Positions 28,830-38,337 of a DNA stretch of 64,000 bases are shown in pieces. Where the stretch lies: contig NZ_MINI01000048.1 in NCBI RefSeq assembly GCF_002906855.1, forward strand, positions 868,001 through 932,000, given 5' to 3'. Under the pieces are notes generated by a model. That model worked only from the letters and a program-made list of their open reading frames with translations. It searched no databases and was not told the DNA's origin. The DNA comes from Pseudomonas putida. GTDB taxonomy: Bacteria > Pseudomonadota > Gammaproteobacteria > Pseudomonadales > Pseudomonadaceae. Position 1 is the first letter of the stretch; each line of letters begins with the position of its first letter. The position numbers were made by a program, and so were the translations under genes.

Positions 28830-30005
28830 ATGCCAACCGCCATTACCACTGACGTACTGATCGTCGGCGCCGGGGTCGCAGGCCTCTGGCTCAATGCTCG
28901 CCTGCGTCGCCTGGGTTACTCGACAGTGCTGGTCGAGCGCGCCACCCTCGGTGGCGAGCAGACCATCAAGTCCCAAGGCATCATCCATGGCGGTACCAAG
29001 TACGCCCTGCACGGCGCCCTGACCGGCGCCTCGGAAGCCATCGCCGACATGCCGCGACGCTGGCGCGAAGCGATCGATGGCAGCGGCGAACTGGACCTGA
29101 CCCGCACCCGCCTGCTTTCCGATGCCCATTACCTGTGGTCGCCAGGCACCCTGGCTGGCAACTTGACCAGCTTCTTCGCCAGCAAGGCAGTGCGTGGCCG
29201 GGTCGATCAGGTAAAGGGCGAGCAATTGCCACCGGCCCTGCAAGACCGCGGCTTCAAGGGCAAAGTCTATCGCCTGGCGGAGCTGGTGATCGATGTGCCC
29301 AGCCTGCTGGCCAACCTGGCCGAACTGGCCGGTGACAGCCTGCTCGCTGGCGAACAGATCGAACCGCTGCGCGAGGGCGACGAACTGGTCGGCCTGCGCG
29401 TCGACGGCCGTGAAATCCGCGCCCAGCGCATCGTGCTCAGCGCCGGCGCTGGCACCGAAGACCTGCTGCATGCCTTGGGCCTCAAGCAACCTGCCATGCA
29501 GACCCGCCCGTTGCACATGGTCCTGGCCAAAGGGCCAAACCTCAAGCCGCTTTATGCGCACTGCCTGGGCGGTGGGCCGAAGCCGCGTGTAACCGTCACC
29601 ACCCACCCGGCCGCAGACGGCCAGTGGGTCTGGTACCTCGGCGGCGATATCGCCGAAGCCGACGGTGTAGCCCGCGAACCTGCCGCGCAGATTGCCGCAG
29701 CGCAGAAGGAAATCGCCAGCCTGCTGCCTTGGGTCGACCAAGGCCAGGTGCGCTGGGCGACCCTGCGCGTCGATCGCGCCGAGCCCGCGCAGTCCGGACT
29801 GGTACGCCCCGACAATGCCTTCCTCGCCGAACAACAACGACTGCTGGTAGGCTGGCCGACCAAACTGGCGCTGGCACCGGACTTCAGTGACCGCGTACTG
29901 GCCAGCCTCGAGCGCGATAGCGTTCGCCCTTCCGCGCAGAGCGACCTTTCCGGCCTGCCGCGCCCGGCCCTGGGTGTACCGGCCTGGGAGCAACTGCTGC
30001 CATGA
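28830..30005 (+). CDS. FAD-dependent oxidoreductase (DAO family)
   Basis: Flavoprotein of 391 residues. Dinucleotide-binding motif VLIVGAGVAGLWLNARLRR at the N-terminus, an SQGIIHGGTKYALHG substrate-side loop, and IVLSAGAGTEDLL as the second FAD-contacting strand. DAO-type enzymes oxidise amines, amino acids or related substrates; the substrate here is unknown. It is first in an operon with the aldo/keto reductase, which it overlaps by four bases (ATGA). Confidence 0.82.
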   Translation: MPTAITTDVLIVGAGVAGLWLNARLRRLGYSTVLVERATLGGEQTIKSQGIIHGGTKYALHGALTGASEAIADMPRRWREAIDGSGELDLTRTRLLSDAHYLWSPGTLAGNLTSFFASKAVRGRVDQVKGEQLPPALQDRGFKGKVYRLAELVIDVPSLLANLAELAGDSLLAGEQIEPLREGDELVGLRVDGREIRAQRIVLSAGAGTEDLLHALGLKQPAMQTRPLHMVLAKGPNLKPLYAHCLGGGPKPRVTVTTHPAADGQWVWYLGGDIAEADGVAREPAAQIAAAQKEIASLLPWVDQGQVRWATLRVDRAEPAQSGLVRPDNAFLAEQQRLLVGWPTKLALAPDFSDRVLASLERDSVRPSAQSDLSGLPRPALGVPAWEQLLP

Positions 30006-30814
30006 CCTTGCCCACCTTGCATGGCTTGCACCGCCCGTTGGGCAGCACCGGTTTCAAGGTCTCGCCGCTGGGCCTGGGCACGGTCAAGCTTGGCCGCGAT
30101 CAAGGCGTCAAATACCCCAATGGCTTCACCATCCCCGGCGATGACGAAGCTCGCCTGCTGCTGGCCCAAGCCCGCGAACTGGGTATCAACCTGATCGACA
30201 CCGCCCCGGCCTATGGCCGCAGCGAAGAACGCCTGGGTCCGCTGCTGCGCGGCCAGCGTGATGAGTGGGTGATTGTCAGCAAGGTGGGTGAAGAATTCGA
30301 AGACGGCCAGTCCAGTTTCGACTTCAGCGCTGCCCACACCCGCCGCTCGGTGGAGCGCAGCCTGCGCCGCCTGGAAACTGACCGCATCGAGCTGGTGCTG
30401 GTGCACTCCGATGGCAATGACCTGGCAATCCTCGAACAGCAAGAGGTCTACCAGACCCTGGCCGCACTCAAGCAGGAAGGCAAGATTCTCGGCTATGGCC
30501 TTTCCGGCAAGACCGTTGCCGGCGGCCTGAAAGCGCTGGAGCAAGGCGATTGCGCCATGGTCACCTACAACCTCAACGAGCAGGCAGAACGCGCAGTGCT
30601 GGACTACGCTGCCGAACACGGCAAGGCCATTCTGGTGAAGAAGGCGTTGGCCAGCGGGCATATCTGTCTTGCCCCTGGGGTCGATCCGGTGCAAGCCAGC
30701 TTCGAGTTGCTGTTCGCCCACCCCGGGGTGAGCAGTGCTATTGTCGGCACCATCAATCCATTGCACCTGGCCCACAACGTGGCCACCGTCGCCCGCATCC
30801 TGGGCCAGCATTGA
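30002..30814 (+). CDS. Aldo/keto reductase family protein
   Basis: NADPH-dependent TIM-barrel oxidoreductase of 270 residues. Motifs: GTVKLGRD, INLIDTAPAYGRSEERLG (catalytic Asp and Tyr), VIVSKVGEEF (Lys), DRIELVLVHSDGND (His) and the C-terminal AIVGTINPLHLAHNV (cofactor). It overlaps the upstream FAD oxidoreductase and is followed after 55 bases by the divergent Nudix-like gene. Substrate not known. Confidence 0.88.
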   Translation: MTLPTLHGLHRPLGSTGFKVSPLGLGTVKLGRDQGVKYPNGFTIPGDDEARLLLAQARELGINLIDTAPAYGRSEERLGPLLRGQRDEWVIVSKVGEEFEDGQSSFDFSAAHTRRSVERSLRRLETDRIELVLVHSDGNDLAILEQQEVYQTLAALKQEGKILGYGLSGKTVAGGLKALEQGDCAMVTYNLNEQAERAVLDYAAEHGKAILVKKALASGHICLAPGVDPVQASFELLFAHPGVSSAIVGTINPLHLAHNVATVARILGQH

Positions 30815-30869
30815 GTTGTCACCCAACCAAGATGGGCCTGGAGACTGACCCGACGCAAGGAGGAGCCTC

Positions 30870-31838
30870 GTGGCGCGTACGCTGATCCGCAAGAACCCGA
30901 GCAACTTCAAGACACTGCCGCTGCATGTCGAAGCCACCGCTGAAGGCCTGGTCTACCAGAGCATCGGCATGCCCCTGAACTTCGCTCAGACCCAGCAGCG
31001 CCGGCGCGCGATCCAGCTGGCTGACAAGCAGCGCTTCGTGGTCGAACTGGCCAACCTGGGTGTTTCCGTACGCCTGACCCTGCACTGGCAGCACCGTGAT
31101 TACTGGGTGCTGGTGAGGCAGCGCCGCCAGGACCGCGGCGACGTGGTCCTGAAACTGATTTCCGGCTATGTCCCCGCCCAGGAACTCAACCTGCCGCTGC
31201 ACACCGCCGTTCAGGAAGTAGCTGAAGAATGCCTGCTGGAGACCCCGGAAGGCTGGTTAAGCGGGCGTTTCAATGACACCTGGCTGCCAGCCCCCTATGC
31301 CGCCGCATTGCATTACCGCGAAGCCTTGCCCTTCGTACTTACGCCGCAGTCGGGTGCTGCCCGCCCGGTGCACTGCGGCAACCTGATGCTGCTGGAGCGG
31401 CCACGGGCTTATGTCCACTTGCCAACGGCTTCGCTGCAGCTGATCTACGACATGCGCCTGCAGGTGCCGAGGGAAGCCAAGAAGCTCAGCTTGTTCCATG
31501 TCGATGAGCGGCTGGAAGGTGACCAACTGGTGGCGCGGCTCAACCGCAAGCGACCTGACCTGTACCTGATGCCGGTACAGGATGGGCAGCCGTTGGCCGA
31601 GCTGTACACGTTGAAGAAAGATGAGCTGGTGCCGGCCAGTACCCGTGGCCTGTACCTGGCCGAGAGCTTTGCCCGGCAGGAAGGCTGGGTGGTGGCCGAT
31701 GAGCGGATTCGCTGGAAGGACTGGGTGAAGCAGCAGGGGCTGGTGGAGCGCAACGTGGCGCCGGCTTCGCACCTGCAGCGCTTTGGTGACAAGGCGCGGG
31801 CGCTGCTGGAACGGGCCCGGACTTCACTTCACAAGTAA
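30870..31838 (+). CDS. Conserved Pseudomonas protein with a divergent Nudix-like box
   Basis: Protein of 322 residues without signal peptide or membrane helix. Family not recognised by name. Residues 77-125 read like a Nudix core: YWVLVRQRRQ (strand), GYVPAQE (G99 and E105) and QEVAEECLL (Q115 E116, E119 E120). Compared with the canonical G-x5-E-x7-REUxEExGU there are two extra residues, R is Q and the last G is L, but the three catalytic-type Glu residues remain. The C-terminal half is basic and unassigned. It is the third gene of the FAD oxidoreductase / aldo-keto reductase operon. I see no Walker motifs, so an ABC ATPase label would not fit. Confidence 0.7.
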   Translation: MARTLIRKNPSNFKTLPLHVEATAEGLVYQSIGMPLNFAQTQQRRRAIQLADKQRFVVELANLGVSVRLTLHWQHRDYWVLVRQRRQDRGDVVLKLISGYVPAQELNLPLHTAVQEVAEECLLETPEGWLSGRFNDTWLPAPYAAALHYREALPFVLTPQSGAARPVHCGNLMLLERPRAYVHLPTASLQLIYDMRLQVPREAKKLSLFHVDERLEGDQLVARLNRKRPDLYLMPVQDGQPLAELYTLKKDELVPASTRGLYLAESFARQEGWVVADERIRWKDWVKQQGLVERNVAPASHLQRFGDKARALLERARTSLHK

Positions 31839-31844
31839 CAAGCT

Positions 31845-31863
31845 GGGGCCGCTTTGCGGCCCC
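31845..31863. terminator. Hairpin between convergent Nudix-like gene and hldE
   Basis: GGGGCCGC, loop TTT, GCGGCCCC. Perfect stem, but no T-run on either side; probably ends both convergent transcripts. Confidence 0.6.
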
Positions 31864-31872
31864 GGCAATCGA

Positions 31873-33294
31873 TCAGTTCTTGCGGATCTTCTCGACGATG
31901 GCTGTGGTCGAGCTGTTTTCGACCAGCCCCAGCACCTTCACGGTGCCGCCATAGCCCTTGACGATATCGGCACCTACCACCTGGTCGATACCATAGTCCC
32001 CGCCTTTGACCAGCACGTCCGGCTTGACCTGGCTCAGCAGGTTTTCCGGCGTTCCTTCAGGGAAGCTGATCACCCAGTCCACCGCGCCCAGGCCGGCCAG
32101 CACGGCCATGCGCCGGTCAACGCTGTTGATCGGACGGCCCGGCCCCTTGAGGCGGCTGACCGACGCGTCGTCATTGACCGCGACGATCAGGCGATCGCCC
32201 TGTGCCCGCGCCTGCTCCAGGTAGGTGACATGCCCGGCATGCAGGATATCGAAGCAGCCGTTGGTGAAGACGATCTTTTCTTTGTGTGCCCGTGCATCGT
32301 CGATGGCCAGCAGCAGTTGCTCCAAGCCCAGCACGCCACGCTCGGAGCCTTCCTCACGCTGGATCGCCCGGCGCAGTTCCGGGGCACTGATGGCCGCGGT
32401 ACCCAGCTTGCCGACCACGATGCCCGCAGCCAGGTTGGCCAGGGCCACGGCGTGCGGCAGGTCTTCGCCTGCGGCAATGGCAGCCGCCAGGGTCGAAATC
32501 ACGGTATCGCCTGCACCGGTCACATCGAACACTTCGCGCGCCCGGGCTGGCAGGTGCAGCGCCGGCTGGCCGGTGCGCAGCAGGGTCATGCCGTGCTCGC
32601 CGCGAGTCACCAGCAGCGCACCGAGATCCAGGTCCTGCAGCAGTTGCAGCCCCTTGGCGACCAGTTCGGCCTCATCGGCGCAACGGCCGACAATGGTCTC
32701 GAACTCGCTGAGGTTCGGGGTAATCAGGCTGGCGCCACGGTAGATGGAAAAGTCCTTGCCCTTGGGATCGGCCAGCACTGGAATGCCCTTGGCACGTGCG
32801 GCCTGGATCAGGCTCTGGTGGTTCTTCAGCGCGCCCTTGCCGTAGTCGGACAGGACCAGGACCTTTACGCCTTCGAGCAACGTGTCGACTTCCGCCCCCA
32901 GCGACAGCGGGTCGGTGGCGAACGGCTCTTCGAAATCGATGCGCAGCAATTGCTGGTGACGGCTCATGACCCGCAGCTTGACGATGGTCGGCTGGTGCGC
33001 GATGCGCTGGAACACCGAACGCACGCCAGCGGCCTGCAGGCTGTTGGCCAGGCTGTCGGCGGCCTCGTCCTGGCCGGTGACACCGATCAGCGAGGCTGGC
33101 GCGCCAAGGGCGGCGATGTTCAAGGCAACGTTGGCCGCGCCGCCGGGGCGATCCTCGATCTGATCGACCTTGACCACCGGCACTGGCGCTTCAGGCGAGA
33201 TACGCGAAGTACCGCCATGCCAGTAGCGGTCGAGCATGACATCGCCGACCACCAGTACCGGGGCTTGATCGAAACGCGGCATGGACAACTTCAT
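31873..33294 (-). CDS. hldE: Bifunctional heptose-7-phosphate kinase / heptose-1-phosphate adenylyltransferase
   Basis: Two-domain enzyme of 473 residues making ADP-D-glycero-beta-D-manno-heptose for the LPS inner core. N-terminal ribokinase-like kinase domain (VLVVGDVMLDRYWHG, then DVTGAGDTVISTLAAAI near residue 270) and C-terminal nucleotidyltransferase (FTNGCFDILHAGHVTYLEQA). The start at MKLSMPRFDQ fits the family length. It follows msbA on the same strand with a terminator-like hairpin between. Confidence 0.97.
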   Translation of the reverse strand: MKLSMPRFDQAPVLVVGDVMLDRYWHGGTSRISPEAPVPVVKVDQIEDRPGGAANVALNIAALGAPASLIGVTGQDEAADSLANSLQAAGVRSVFQRIAHQPTIVKLRVMSRHQQLLRIDFEEPFATDPLSLGAEVDTLLEGVKVLVLSDYGKGALKNHQSLIQAARAKGIPVLADPKGKDFSIYRGASLITPNLSEFETIVGRCADEAELVAKGLQLLQDLDLGALLVTRGEHGMTLLRTGQPALHLPARAREVFDVTGAGDTVISTLAAAIAAGEDLPHAVALANLAAGIVVGKLGTAAISAPELRRAIQREEGSERGVLGLEQLLLAIDDARAHKEKIVFTNGCFDILHAGHVTYLEQARAQGDRLIVAVNDDASVSRLKGPGRPINSVDRRMAVLAGLGAVDWVISFPEGTPENLLSQVKPDVLVKGGDYGIDQVVGADIVKGYGGTVKVLGLVENSSTTAIVEKIRKN

Positions 33295-33391
33295 GGGCAA
33301 CCCATATGGAAATAATGAACAGGGGCAGGATATTAGCACAGGGTAGGCGACGGCTTTACGGCCAGATACACCCTGGAAAATTCCCGTGACA

Positions 33392-33414
33392 ATCGGGGCC
33401 GATGCGGCCCCGAT
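33392..33414. terminator. Hairpin between msbA and hldE
   Basis: ATCGGGGCCG / CGGCCCCGAT with loop ATG, lying ten bases past the msbA stop. No T-run is seen. Confidence 0.6.
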
Positions 33415-33423
33415 CAAGGCGGG

Positions 33424-35235
33424 TCAGGTGATATCGGCCTTGGCCGGCTCATCCAGGCCCATGGCATGCAGGCGGGCATAATGGCCATTAGCCGCAAGCA
33501 GTTCGGCGTGCGTACCGCGCTCGACCAGGCGGCCCTGGTCCATCACCAGGATCAGATCGGCCTTTTCGATGGTCGACAGGCGGTGGGCGATCACCAGCGT
33601 GGTACGGCCCTCCATGACATGGTCCAAGGCCGCCTGGATATGCCGCTCGGACTCGGTATCCAGCGCCGAAGTGGCTTCATCGAGGATCAGCAGCGGCGCA
33701 TTCTTCAGCAGTGCCCGGGCAATCGCCAGGCGCTGGCGCTGGCCACCGGAGAGCAGCACGCCGTTCTCACCGACTTCGGTATCGAAGCCTTTTGGCAGGC
33801 GGTCGACAAACTCCTTGGCATAGGCATCTGCGGCTGCCGCTTCGATATCGGCACGCGGCGCGCCCGCCAGATCGCCATAGGCGATGTTGTTGGCCACGGT
33901 GTCGTTGAACAGTGTGACATGCTGGGTCACCTGCGAAACATGGCGACGCAGGTTGCGCAGGCGATAGTTCTCGATCTCCACGCCATCGAGCAGGATCTGC
34001 CCCTGGTCGTGGTGGTAGAAGCGCGGGATCAACGCCGCCAGGGTCGACTTGCCGCTGCCCGACCGCCCGACCAGGGCGATCATCTGCCCAGGCTCGGCGA
34101 CGAAGCTGATGTCGCTCAACACCTCGCGCTCAGTGCCCGGGTAGGTGAAGCTCAGGTTGCGCACTTCAAGGCGGCCTTCCACGCGCTCCTTCTCGACAGT
34201 GCCGGTATCGATCTCCGGCTGCTCGTCCAGCTGCTCGAAGATGCTCTCGGCACCGGCCAGGCCCTTCTGGATGGTCGAGCTGACTTCCGACAGCTGGCGG
34301 ATCGGCTTGGGCAGCAGGCCTGCCGCCGTGATGTAGGCCACCAGGTCACCGGCGGTCGATTCCCCGCGCAGGAACAGCACCAGGAACATCAACGCCGCCA
34401 TGGCGGTGTAGATAACCAACTGCAGCAGCGGCGTGTACAGCGAACCAGTCTTGGTCATATGCAGCTGCTTGTCGGTGTTGCTTTGGCTGGCATTGCCGAA
34501 GCGCTGCTGCTCGTAGGCTTCACCGCCGAAGCTGCGGACCACACGGTAACCCTGGATCGTCTCGGACGCGACATGCGTCACGTCGCCCATGGCGGACTGG
34601 ATCTTCTTGCTCTGCTTGCGGAATTTCTTGCTGGCAACGCTGACCATCACCGCAATCACCGGCAGGATGGCGACCATCACCAGGGTCAGGTGCCAGTTCA
34701 TCCACAGCAGGTAGCCGAACAGGAACACCACCGTCAGGCCTTCACGGATGACGACCTTGATCGCATCGGTGGCAGCGCCGGTGACCATGGTCACGTTGAA
34801 GGTGATCCGCGAGATCAGATGGCCAGAGTTGTGGTTGTCGAAGTAGCGGTTGGGCAGCACCAGCAACTTGTTGAACAACTCAACGCGCAGGTCATGCACC
34901 AGGCACAGGGAAACCTTGGCCAGGAAATAGTTGCCCAGGAACGAGCCCAGGCCTTGCCACGCCGCGATCAGGATGATCAGCAGTGGCACCGCCTGCAGCA
35001 ATTGCAGGTCGCGCAGGTAGGGGACATTGGGGAACAGTACCGCTTCCGGGTTGCTCAACCCGTCGACGAAATACTTGAGAATCCCGGCCAGCATGGGCTG
35101 GGTCGAAGCAAAGATCACAAAACCGACAATGCTCAGCAGGAAAATGCCGACATAAGGTTTCACGTAGCCCAGCAGCCGGAAGTAGATCTTCAGGCTGGAG
35201 CTGTGTTCCGCCGGTAGCGGTGTTTCGGCCATCAT
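33424..35235 (-). CDS. msbA: Lipid A export ATP-binding/permease protein MsbA
   Basis: ABC half-transporter of 603 residues that flips lipid A-core across the inner membrane. Six-helix N-terminal domain (about 20-320), then the nucleotide-binding domain with Walker A GRSGSGKST, signature LSGGQRQRLAIARAL, Walker B LLILDEATSALD and H-loop IAHRLST. Length typical. It is 12 bases downstream of the O-antigen ligase gene, so probably co-transcribed. Confidence 0.96.
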   Translation of the reverse strand: MMAETPLPAEHSSSLKIYFRLLGYVKPYVGIFLLSIVGFVIFASTQPMLAGILKYFVDGLSNPEAVLFPNVPYLRDLQLLQAVPLLIILIAAWQGLGSFLGNYFLAKVSLCLVHDLRVELFNKLLVLPNRYFDNHNSGHLISRITFNVTMVTGAATDAIKVVIREGLTVVFLFGYLLWMNWHLTLVMVAILPVIAVMVSVASKKFRKQSKKIQSAMGDVTHVASETIQGYRVVRSFGGEAYEQQRFGNASQSNTDKQLHMTKTGSLYTPLLQLVIYTAMAALMFLVLFLRGESTAGDLVAYITAAGLLPKPIRQLSEVSSTIQKGLAGAESIFEQLDEQPEIDTGTVEKERVEGRLEVRNLSFTYPGTEREVLSDISFVAEPGQMIALVGRSGSGKSTLAALIPRFYHHDQGQILLDGVEIENYRLRNLRRHVSQVTQHVTLFNDTVANNIAYGDLAGAPRADIEAAAADAYAKEFVDRLPKGFDTEVGENGVLLSGGQRQRLAIARALLKNAPLLILDEATSALDTESERHIQAALDHVMEGRTTLVIAHRLSTIEKADLILVMDQGRLVERGTHAELLAANGHYARLHAMGLDEPAKADIT

Positions 35236-35247
35236 CGAGCTCGCTGT

Positions 35248-36423
35248 TCAGGTTGAACCGGAAATTTTACCACAGGCGTCATTTTCGGCACGTACCCATG
35301 GCAACAACATGACCAGAGCAACCGGCAGCCAACTGACGAACCACTCGGCGCGCGGCGTAGCCGTCAGGCTTGCAGCATCGAACTGCATCGCCATGGTCGA
35401 AAAGACCCACAGGCCAAACAGGATCTTGCCCATCGGGGTGTGCCGGGCACGTGCGATCTCACCCAGGGCAAACAGCCAGACTGCGGCCCACAGCACCATA
35501 CCGGGCAAGCCCAGTTCCAAGGCAACGTGGGTGAACATATTGTGGGAGTGATCGAACTCAAGGCCTGCAGCGCTTACCGTGTAACCGGAGCCAAGGCCCA
35601 GCCCGCCCCACGGATGAGCAGTGATCATGTGCAGCACCGTTTCGAAGATTTGCGGGCGATACGACGCACCACGTTCAGCCAGCAGGTCATACATGAAATA
35701 GATGGCCAGGCCGAACGTAACCATCGCCATGATCGCAATCACGCGGCTGAGCCGGTCGCGACACCAAAGCGGCGCGAGTAACAGGGTAAACAGCAAGGAC
35801 AGCACTGCACCACGACTCTGACTGAGCACGACGAAGGCCCCCAGGCAGGCGAGCGCTAGCAACCAACCCAGTTGGGCAAGCCGTTGCCGAGGCATCTGGT
35901 ACAACAGCAACAGCGCTCCGGCGGCCACCACATAGGCGCCGAGAATCGGGTGCGAAATACCGCCGATACCGGCCAGCCGCCCGGTCAAAGGCATGGACTG
36001 CAGGCCATAAAAATGCACGATCGACAGCAATGCGGCGAAAGCCAGTGCAGCGGCTCCAAGCTGCAACAAGTGCCGAACACGGGCGCTGCCGGCTTGTGCC
36101 AGCACAGGGAACGCGAGCAAGAAAACGAAAATGTACAGTAAGCGCTTGGCCTCGCGGCTGGCATCTTCGGCAGCAGTCCAGGCCAGGCTGATCAGCCCCC
36201 ACACCATCAGCAACATAATGCTGCCCCATAGCGCCGGTTGGCGTCGCCAGGCTTCAACCAGCACCCGCCGAGCAGGCCATGCCAGCAGCAGCATGGGCAC
36301 CCACAGAAACACAACCAGACCTTGCTGATAAACCTTGTTACTAGGCGCCAGGGCGATCGCCCCTAAGAACCACACCAAACCAACACCCAACCAGGCCTGA
36401 ACCCAGTTTTTCTCGTAGACCAT
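35248..36423 (-). CDS. waaL: O-antigen ligase family membrane protein
   Basis: Polytopic protein of 391 residues, about 11-12 membrane segments, WaaL/Wzy superfamily. The large periplasmic loop contains HPWGGLGLGSGYTVS and then FDHSHNMFTHVALELGLPGM, the H-x-N and E-x-G pattern of ligases that attach O-polysaccharide to lipid A-core. The position beside msbA and hldE is the standard Pseudomonas waaL location, which is why I use that symbol; a Wzy-type polymerase would look similar. Confidence 0.82.
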   Translation of the reverse strand: MVYEKNWVQAWLGVGLVWFLGAIALAPSNKVYQQGLVVFLWVPMLLLAWPARRVLVEAWRRQPALWGSIMLLMVWGLISLAWTAAEDASREAKRLLYIFVFLLAFPVLAQAGSARVRHLLQLGAAALAFAALLSIVHFYGLQSMPLTGRLAGIGGISHPILGAYVVAAGALLLLYQMPRQRLAQLGWLLALACLGAFVVLSQSRGAVLSLLFTLLLAPLWCRDRLSRVIAIMAMVTFGLAIYFMYDLLAERGASYRPQIFETVLHMITAHPWGGLGLGSGYTVSAAGLEFDHSHNMFTHVALELGLPGMVLWAAVWLFALGEIARARHTPMGKILFGLWVFSTMAMQFDAASLTATPRAEWFVSWLPVALVMLLPWVRAENDACGKISGST

Positions 36424-36524
36424 AGGTCCCCTCGGTCAATCAACGACACCATGCATTGGTGCTACGGCATTATTTTCGGCATTATTGCCGGTCAATTTGC
36501 TCGCCAGATGACAAGGCTCAACTC

Positions 36525-37130
36525 ATGCAATGCTCCCGGCTCTCCCAGCTCGACTTCGATCAGCTGATACTTGGTGCCCAGATACTGGAGGCTGACAGTC
36601 ATGGCGCCAAAGTCTACCTGCTTGGCGATGGTAATTTCCTCAAGGTCTTTCGCCGCAAGCGCCTGATTTCATCTGCGCTGCTGCGCCCCTACTCGCAACG
36701 CTTCGTCGACAACGCCGCACGCCTTGCACAACTGGGCATCCCTACCCTTGAGGTGATCAGCCAGCACAAACTCGACGTACCGGGCAGAACAGCGGTGCTT
36801 TATCGCCCGTTGCCAGGACGCACCTTGTTGCAAATGTCTCGCGACGCCGACTTCAGCTGGGATCACTACCTGCCCCGCCTGATCGAGCTCATTCGCCACC
36901 TTCATCGCAGTGGCATCTATTTCCGCTCCCTGCATCTGGGCAATGTGGTCGTCACTCCTGACCAGCGCCTCGGCCTGATCGACGTAGCGGATATGCGCTT
37001 CCTGCGCCCGCCATTGTCCGCCCGCATGATCCGCCGCAACGTGCAGCACATGGTGCGTTACATCGAACGGGAGAATCTGGGTGACCGATTCCCCCTCGCC
37101 GACTTCGAAGCAGCCTTACTGGCGCGCTGA
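36525..37130 (+). CDS. Kinase-fold LPS-core protein (toluene-tolerance/WaaP-like)
   Basis: Protein of 201 residues with a small kinase-like fold. NFLKVFRRKR supplies the candidate ATP-binding Lys (K40), and YRPLPGRTLL the hinge. The catalytic-loop segment is YFRSLHLGNVVV (residues 132-143), where the usual HRD is replaced by FRS while the Asn is kept. LIDVADM holds the metal-binding Asp (D153). This family sits between waaL and wapR-type genes in Pseudomonas and is often labelled toluene tolerance. The start at MQCSRLSQLD is preferred to the upstream frame. Catalytic activity is uncertain because of the missing Asp. Confidence 0.75.
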   Translation: MQCSRLSQLDFDQLILGAQILEADSHGAKVYLLGDGNFLKVFRRKRLISSALLRPYSQRFVDNAARLAQLGIPTLEVISQHKLDVPGRTAVLYRPLPGRTLLQMSRDADFSWDHYLPRLIELIRHLHRSGIYFRSLHLGNVVVTPDQRLGLIDVADMRFLRPPLSARMIRRNVQHMVRYIERENLGDRFPLADFEAALLAR

Positions 37131-37132
37131 AC

Positions 37133-38224
37133 TCAACCGCGCAGCAGGCTGTGCGATCCATCGCAGAACGCCTGCCATGCCGCCTCCGGCGCCAGCGTCT
37201 GCCGCTGCCGGGCGGCCATCGCCAGCGCTCGGGGCACATCACAGCGCGCGATCTCCCGAGCCCAGGCTTCCACATCGCCAACCGGAAGGTAGCAGCCCGA
37301 CGCCTGCAATTGCTCCCTGAACACCGGCAAGTCGCTGCAGACTACCGGCACATCCGCCATGACGGCTTCTTGCACCACCAGCCCCAGGCCTTCGGCACGC
37401 GAAGGCACCAAGAGCCAGTCAAACGCTCGGTACAGTTGCTGCAAGTCATCATGATGCCCACACAGATGTACGCTACCAGCCAGTCCCAGCCGATCGATCC
37501 GCGCCTGCAGGCTCGCGCATAGCGGGCCATCACCGACAATCGCCAGCCGCATACCTGGCTGGCGCTCAGTCGCCTTGGCAAATGACTCGATAAGCATCTC
37601 GAAACCTTTGCTTTCGACCAGCCGGCCCACCGCGCCGAGCACGGGGCCACCGGTATCCGGTAGTGCCAGCGCCTTGCGCGCCTGCTCACGACTGAGCAGC
37701 GGCCTGGTGAAGGCTTGCGGGTCGAACGCCATGCGCAGTGTCTGCACGGGCCGGCCAATGTCTTGCTCCAGGGATTGCGCGAGGGTGCGAGAGACCGCCG
37801 CGATGCTCAAACGCTCCGCGGGAAGCTGGTTCAACAACTGGACATCACTGGCGGTCAGGCGGGTCATGCCATGGAACAGCACCTTGGCCCGCACCTCGGG
37901 GATGTGTTGCAGGACTGGCAACACCAGCCGTGCGACACCAACGCCGTCGAGCAGGATCACCTCGGCCCCCGCCGCCTCCAGCGCCCTGCGCAGGCGCAGG
38001 CGCAGCCAGGGACGCAAAAGGCGCCACAGATGCTTGCCCTTCAGCGCTCGCTGCGGCATGTGCCATACACGCGTGGCTCCTTGCCCATGGCACAGCTCAC
38101 CGCCCAGCAGCAGCCAGTTACTGATGCGGGCGTCGGCTCCCGCTTGCGACAGCACCTGTTGATGAACTTTATGGATGGACATGTACGGAGAACCGCCTGC
38201 CCACATCATGTTGACAATATTCAT
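37133..38224 (-). CDS. Glycosyltransferase family 4 protein (WapR-type position)
   Basis: GT-B glycosyltransferase of 363 residues. N-terminal acceptor domain begins IVNMMWAGGSPYMSIHK. The C-terminal donor domain has LGAVGRLVESKGFEMLIESF, LAIVGDGPL and VPSRAEGLGLVVQEAVM (the E-x7-E motif). Likely adds a sugar to the outer core; the position next to waaL and the kinase-like gene suggests the WapR rhamnosyltransferase role, but the specificity cannot be read from sequence. Its 3' end is two bases from that of the kinase-like gene on the opposite strand. Confidence 0.85.
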   Translation of the reverse strand: MNIVNMMWAGGSPYMSIHKVHQQVLSQAGADARISNWLLLGGELCHGQGATRVWHMPQRALKGKHLWRLLRPWLRLRLRRALEAAGAEVILLDGVGVARLVLPVLQHIPEVRAKVLFHGMTRLTASDVQLLNQLPAERLSIAAVSRTLAQSLEQDIGRPVQTLRMAFDPQAFTRPLLSREQARKALALPDTGGPVLGAVGRLVESKGFEMLIESFAKATERQPGMRLAIVGDGPLCASLQARIDRLGLAGSVHLCGHHDDLQQLYRAFDWLLVPSRAEGLGLVVQEAVMADVPVVCSDLPVFREQLQASGCYLPVGDVEAWAREIARCDVPRALAMAARQRQTLAPEAAWQAFCDGSHSLLRG

Positions 38225-38337
38225 GGCGATAGCGCCGCTCTCCCGTGCAAGCCAAGTGGGACTGCAACGTCATTGACAGAAAAAGTTGATCCCGTGCCGA
38301 CAGGGGTGCCCAAGCACCGCGTCAATGCCGGTCTTGT

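Noticed and set aside
30870..31838. ABC transporter ATPase
   Set aside because: I see no Walker A, Walker B or signature motif anywhere in the protein.
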